A stretch of 64,000 nucleotides of DNA from Pacificispira sp965223125 (lineage in GTDB: Bacteria; Pseudomonadota; Alphaproteobacteria; UBA8366; Aestuariispiraceae), in the NCBI GenBank assembly GCA_965223125.1, contig OZ244984.1:682001-746000 (forward strand), read 5' to 3'. Each line of letters begins with the position of its first letter. Position 1 is the stretch's first letter. The position numbers were made by a program, and so were the translations under genes. Of this stretch, positions 60,225 through 64,000 are shown one piece after another. Under the pieces are notes generated by a model. That model had not been told where the DNA came from and did not search any database. It saw nothing but the letters and a program-made list of their open reading frames with translations.

Positions 60225-60405
60225 AGCGGCGGGCGCGAATTCTGACCCGTCCAGGATCGGCTTTGCGAACCCTTGGCAAGGAGAGGGCGCGCAGGCGATG
60301 TGGTTCATCGTCAAGCGTCTTCGACGTCGTCCAAGGGGCTGCAAAGTGGACCACCGGCACCCAATGCGGTTCCCTGGATGGGTCAGAATTCGCACCCGTC
60401 GCTCT
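60223..60405. repeat. Composite palindromic repeat, copy B (183 bases)
   Basis: Same family as 21919-22182, in the opposite orientation and lacking about 80 bases of the central hairpin part. The terminal inverted repeats (26 bases, two mismatches) begin AGAGCGGCGGGCGCG and AGAGCGACGGGTGCG. The inner segment GGCAAGGAGAGGGCGCGCAG is identical to the complement of copy A. It starts one base into the stop codon of the Lrp gene and ends 53 bases before the third asnB. Confidence 0.85.
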
Positions 60406-60458
60406 ATTGCCATATTCCGGCATGACGCCCCCGGCAAAGCGCTGTATCGTCCGCAACC

Positions 60459-62372
60459 ATGTGCGGCATTACCGGATTCATTGACCTGAAACAGCAGACA
60501 TCGTCGGAGCGCCTGACCGGGATCGGTCAGACGATGGCTGAGGCGTTGCTGCATCGCGGGCCGGATATGGGTGATGTCTGGGTCGATGCTGTGGCAGGTG
60601 TGTCGATGGGGTTCCGACGGCTGGCGATCATCGACCTGTCGCCGCTGGGAGCGCAGCCGATGCAATCCGCCGATGGCCGATTCGTGATGAGCTATAATGG
60701 CGAAATCTACAATTATCGTAACCTTGCGCGCGACCTGACCGAACGCGGATATCAGTTTCGTGGCGCATCTGACAGCGAGGTGATCCTGGAACTTTTCGCC
60801 CGCGATGGGATCGCCGCCACCCTGCCCCGCATGGTCGGCATGTTCGCCATCGCCTTGTGGGACCGGCAGGAGCGCCGTCTGGTACTGGCCCGCGACCGGT
60901 TGGGCATCAAACCGCTCTATTTCGGTCGACAGGGTGACCGGGTCTACTGGGGTTCCGAACTGAAGGCGATCCGTGCCCATCCGGATTTCGAGGCGAAACT
61001 CTCCCCCTCGGCGCTGGATGGCTATCTGAAAGGCAATGCCGTACCGGCACCCCACTGTATCTATCAGGATCTGGAAATGCTGGAGCCGGGCCATTATGCC
61101 CGGATCGAGGCGTCGGGGGAGGCAACCCGAACGGCCTTCTGGTCGATGGGTGACATCGCGCGCCAGCCCATCGCGGACCTGTCCGAGGCAGAGGTTGTGG
61201 ATCGCACGGAGACGCTGATCCGCGAAGCAGTGAAACTGCGCATGGTCGCCGATGTGCCCCTGGGTGCGCTGCTGTCCGGCGGCATCGATTCCAGCACTGT
61301 CGTCGCCCTGATGCAGCAGGAATCGGACCGACCAGTGAAGACCTTCACCATCGGTTTCGGTACGGGCGACTATAATGAGGCGCATCACGCCGCCGCCGTG
61401 GCGCGTCATCTGGGAACGGAGCATACCAGCCTAGACCTCTCGCCCGATGCGGCGCGTGACCTGATTCCCTCCCTGTCGGACTGGTATGACGAACCCTTTG
61501 CTGATTCCTCTGCCCTGCCGACCTATCTCGTCAGCAAGCTGGCGCGTGAGCATGTGACTGTCGCCCTCAGCGGCGATGGCGGGGATGAGGTATTCTTCGG
61601 TTACAACCGCCACAAGGTACTGGCGCAACTGGACCGGCGGATCGGCGGCATTCCTGCCCCGCTGCGCAGGCTGATGGCCCGTGCCCTGGCCGCGCCCGAT
61701 CCTGCAGTCCTGGATGCCATCGCCCAGATCATTTCGGAATCAAAGCGCCCGCGGATGGTGGGAACGAAGGTCCAGAAACTTGCCCGCGCGCTGGCGGCTG
61801 ACGGGGCGGATCAGCGCTATCTGGATGTCGTCACCCACTGGCGGGAAGATTTGACCGGGCTGAACACTCCCGCCCGCATCCCGGATTTCACACCCGAACT
61901 GGCCCCTTCGGCGCGGGCGGCCTTCGTCGATACGATCCGCTACCTGCCGAACGATATCCTGACCAAGGTGGATCGGGCGAGCATGGCGGTCAGCCTGGAG
62001 GCGCGGGTGCCGCTGCTGGATCACCGCGTCGTCGAATTCGCCTGGACCCTGCCCACCGCAATGAAAATCCGGGGCGGCGTGACGAAGTGGCCCTTGCGGC
62101 AGGTGCTCTATCGCCATGTCCCCCGGACTCTGGTTGACCGCCCGAAATCCGGCTTTGCTATACCGCTGGATGACTGGCTGCGCGGCCCGCTGCGGGACTG
62201 GGCCGAGACGCTGCTGTCCGAGGAACGCCTGAAAAGGCGCGGCTGGCTGGACCCGGCACCGATCCGTGCGGCCTGGCGCGACCACCTGAACGGGCGTGGG
62301 GCGCGGGCGGAGGCTCTGTGGGGTATCTGCATGCTGGAGGCCTGGGCCGAACGCTGGATGGGCCGCGCGTGA
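60459..62372 (+). CDS. asnB: Glutamine-hydrolysing asparagine synthase-like amidotransferase (copy 3)
   Basis: 637 residues, MCGITGFIDL: glutaminase Cys2 present. HRGPDMGDV, SYNGEIYNYRNL and ARDRLGIKPLYFG mark the first domain; LLSGGIDSSTVVALMQQ and ALSGDGGDEVFFGYNRH mark the synthetase. It is of the longer AsnB type found in polysaccharide operons (WbpS-like), where uronic acid amides are made. The glycosyltransferase that follows overlaps it by four bases (GTGA), so they are co-expressed. Confidence 0.92.
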   Translation: MCGITGFIDLKQQTSSERLTGIGQTMAEALLHRGPDMGDVWVDAVAGVSMGFRRLAIIDLSPLGAQPMQSADGRFVMSYNGEIYNYRNLARDLTERGYQFRGASDSEVILELFARDGIAATLPRMVGMFAIALWDRQERRLVLARDRLGIKPLYFGRQGDRVYWGSELKAIRAHPDFEAKLSPSALDGYLKGNAVPAPHCIYQDLEMLEPGHYARIEASGEATRTAFWSMGDIARQPIADLSEAEVVDRTETLIREAVKLRMVADVPLGALLSGGIDSSTVVALMQQESDRPVKTFTIGFGTGDYNEAHHAAAVARHLGTEHTSLDLSPDAARDLIPSLSDWYDEPFADSSALPTYLVSKLAREHVTVALSGDGGDEVFFGYNRHKVLAQLDRRIGGIPAPLRRLMARALAAPDPAVLDAIAQIISESKRPRMVGTKVQKLARALAADGADQRYLDVVTHWREDLTGLNTPARIPDFTPELAPSARAAFVDTIRYLPNDILTKVDRASMAVSLEARVPLLDHRVVEFAWTLPTAMKIRGGVTKWPLRQVLYRHVPRTLVDRPKSGFAIPLDDWLRGPLRDWAETLLSEERLKRRGWLDPAPIRAAWRDHLNGRGARAEALWGICMLEAWAERWMGRA

Positions 62373-63514
62373 GCATCGATCTGACAGGCCGAACGATCGT
62401 CTATCTGGTCACCGAGGACTGGTATTTCTGGTCGCATCGCCTGCCCTTCGCCCGCGCCGCCAAGAAGGCCGGTGCCCGCGTGATCGTCGCCAGCCGCATG
62501 ACCGATCATCGCGCGCGGATCGAGGCCGAAGGCTTCAGCGCCCTCGACATTCCCTTCGACCGGTCAGGCCTGAACCCGATCCGCGACCTCGCCACCCTGA
62601 AGGCCATCCGCGCGGTCTATCGACGGGAACGCCCCGACCTGGTACATCATGTCGCCATGAAGCCGGTACTCTATGGCGGTATCGCCGCAATGCTGGAAAA
62701 AACCCCCGCCGTGGTCAATGCGATGGCGGGGCTGGGATTCCTGTTCATTGCCAAGGGACTGAAAATCCGCCTGCTGCGCCCGCTGGTAGAATGCGCCTTC
62801 CGCTGGCTCAACAACCGACCCACAACCCGGCTTATCGTCCAGAACGGGGACGATGCCGACCTGTTCGAGCACCGCATCGGCGTGTACCGGGATCGGATAT
62901 CGATCATCCGGGGGTCCGGTGTCGATATCGACGCCTTCCGCCCGACTCCGGAACCGCCCGGCACGCCGGTCGCCGTCTGTGTCAGCCGCATGCTCTGGGA
63001 CAAGGGGATCGGGGAACTGGTCGAGGCCGCGCGCCTGCTGAAGCAACGCGGGGTCGATTTGACAATCCGCCTTGTTGGTCCCGTCGATGCGAACCCGGCC
63101 AGCATCCCCGCCGCCACCCTGAAGGCCTGGCAGGACGAAGGCGTGGTAGAAGTCGCAGGCCCGTCCAGCGACATCCCCGGTGCCTATGCCTCCGCCCATA
63201 TCGCAGTCCTGCCCTCCTATCGGGAGGGACTGCCGAAATCGCTGCTGGAAGGGGCCGCCTGCGCCCGCCCCATCGTTGCAACCGACGTTCCCGGCTGTCG
63301 CGAAATCTGCCGCGACGGGGAGACCGGGATCCGCGTACCACCAGGATCCGTCGAACCGCTGGCCGATGCCCTACAGAGTCTCGCCGGAGACCCGGCCCTC
63401 CGCCGAAGCCTTGGCAAGGGCGCAAGACGAGCGGTCGAGCAGAATTTCGCCGAAGCAATCGTCGTGGCAGAAACACTTCACCTCTATGCCGAACTCATAC
63501 ACAGGGAGCCTTAA
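62369..63514 (+). CDS. Family 4 glycosyltransferase
   Basis: 381 residues from GTG 62369, which overlaps the asnB stop. GT-B fold. The N-terminal part (VYLVTEDWYFWSHRLPFARAAKKAGA, RPDLVHHVAMKPVLYGGIAA, NAMAGLGFLF) resembles transferases that start or extend capsule and O-antigen chains on the lipid carrier, such as the PglA/WbpJ-like group. The C-terminal domain has SRMLWDKGIGELVEAARLL and LPSYREGLPKSLLEGAACARPIV with the EGLPKSLLE motif. Two bases separate it from the SDR gene. Confidence 0.92.
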   Translation: MSIDLTGRTIVYLVTEDWYFWSHRLPFARAAKKAGARVIVASRMTDHRARIEAEGFSALDIPFDRSGLNPIRDLATLKAIRAVYRRERPDLVHHVAMKPVLYGGIAAMLEKTPAVVNAMAGLGFLFIAKGLKIRLLRPLVECAFRWLNNRPTTRLIVQNGDDADLFEHRIGVYRDRISIIRGSGVDIDAFRPTPEPPGTPVAVCVSRMLWDKGIGELVEAARLLKQRGVDLTIRLVGPVDANPASIPAATLKAWQDEGVVEVAGPSSDIPGAYASAHIAVLPSYREGLPKSLLEGAACARPIVATDVPGCREICRDGETGIRVPPGSVEPLADALQSLAGDPALRRSLGKGARRAVEQNFAEAIVVAETLHLYAELIHREP

Positions 63515-63516
63515 TA

Positions 63517-64000
63517 ATGAACCTCGACCTGACCGGAAAACGCATCCTGATCACAGCGGGTGGGGCCGGGATCGGACGACTGATGGCAGAGACGATGAGT
63601 GCCGCCGGAGCAAAGGTCTTCGTTTGCGATGTTGATGGCGTCGCCTTGGACGAGTTGGGAGCCGCCCATCCGCAGATCGGACGGATCACGGCCGATGTAT
63701 CCGACCGCGCAGCGGTGGAGACCTTCTTCAAGATCGGGCTGTCCTTCTTGGGCGGGCTTGATGTGCTGGTCAATAATGCCGGAATCGCCGGCCCGACCGG
63801 TCCCGTGGAGGCCATCGACCCCGACGATTTCGAGCGTACACTGGCGATTAACATCACCGGGCAGTTCCTCTGCACCCGGCTTGCCGTGCCGCATCTGAAG
63901 GCGGCTGGCGGCGGTGCGATCATCAACCTGTCCTCGGCGGCTGGCAAATTCGCCTTCCCGTTGCGCAGCCCCTATTCCGCCTCGAAATGGGCGGTGGTCG
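63517..64000 (+). CDS. Short-chain dehydrogenase/reductase, 3' end cut by window
   Basis: 161 codons are visible. The nucleotide loop is ILITAGGAGIGRLMA, the core has LDVLVNNAGIAGP, NLSSAAGKF (catalytic serine region) and SPYSASKWAVV (YxxxK), so the classical SDR active site is complete. SDRs in such operons oxidise or epimerise nucleotide sugars or carrier-bound sugars. The start at 63517 uses GGGAG at the end of the upstream gene. Confidence 0.9.
   Translation, partial: MNLDLTGKRILITAGGAGIGRLMAETMSAAGAKVFVCDVDGVALDELGAAHPQIGRITADVSDRAAVETFFKIGLSFLGGLDVLVNNAGIAGPTGPVEAIDPDDFERTLAINITGQFLCTRLAVPHLKAAGGGAIINLSSAAGKFAFPLRSPYSASKWAVV

Noticed and set aside
59712..61424. 570-codon minus-strand frame across the Lrp gene, repeat B and asnB copy 3
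   Set aside because: It runs through two unrelated genes and a repeat; no domain is seen, and both plus-strand genes are convincing.
1..64000. tRNA, rRNA, CRISPR or metabolite riboswitch
   Set aside because: Looked for cloverleaf-like segments, regular spacer-repeat arrays and known leader motifs by eye; none was convincing, but small RNAs cannot be excluded without computation.

Overview
The window is a gene-dense, GC-rich chromosomal segment of an alphaproteobacterium, most like the Rhodospirillales or a neighbouring order. This rests on the gene orders obgE-proB-proA-nadD-rsfS-rlmH, siroheme synthase-DUF2849-sulfite reductase-DUF934 and dedA-dsbB-coq7, on the DUF1491 and Coq7 genes, and on a PutA without its own DNA-binding domain facing an Lrp-type regulator. 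The species cannot be named from sequence alone. No rRNA, tRNA or CRISPR array was seen.

Layout. 1-5.0 kb is the core obgE...rlmH cluster (GTPase, proline synthesis, NAD synthesis, two ribosome factors). It ends at a scar, where the 3' end of a guaA gene meets the 3' end of a vapC-type toxin gene, and an accessory stretch follows (5.3-10.1 kb: beta-propeller protein, TPR-HTH regulator, DUF899 operon, YdeI-like and PNPOx-like proteins). 10.2-14.9 kb has a MocR regulator, a DEDDh exonuclease and a cyanide-insensitive-type bd quinol oxidase. 15-18.5 kb is a four-gene assimilatory sulfite reduction operon behind a regularly spaced set of repeats. 18.5-25 kb has a DUF4153 membrane protein, a Ca/Na antiporter, a palindromic mobile-like repeat, and a four-gene overlapping operon facing a WYL regulator across a perfect operator-like dyad. 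25.2-28.3 kb holds malonyl-CoA decarboxylase, a CoA transferase and DUF1491. 28.5-30.9 kb holds a pair of unrecognised exported proteins.

30.9-33.8 kb has a methyltransferase and an asparagine synthase-like amidotransferase. 33.9-38.3 kb is a compact seven-gene podovirus-like head-assembly module (portal, scaffold, Bbp19-like and small proteins) that ends at an intrinsic terminator. No integrase, terminase or tail gene is visible. It is faced by an S24-fold regulator that has lost both catalytic residues. 39.4-46.4 kb has ilvE, pyrC and a surface-polysaccharide group (amidotransferase, two glycosyltransferases, O-antigen-ligase-like protein). hipBA follows with its own dyad operator. 48.4-52.2 kb holds ygfZ, mdh and dedA-dsbB-coq7. 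52.2-56.4 kb has a ferric-iron ABC permease and binding protein and a di-heme oxidoreductase. 56.4-60.2 kb has putA and its Lrp-type regulator. From 60.5 kb a second glycan group starts (third amidotransferase, glycosyltransferase, truncated SDR).

Recurring themes are surface glycan building (three AsnB-type enzymes), sulfur and iron handling, and accessory insertions (guaA/vapC scar, head module, hipBA, two copies of a composite palindromic repeat in opposite orientations about 38 kb apart). The least explained parts are the head module with its dead-protease regulator, the WYL-controlled operon, and the composite repeat.
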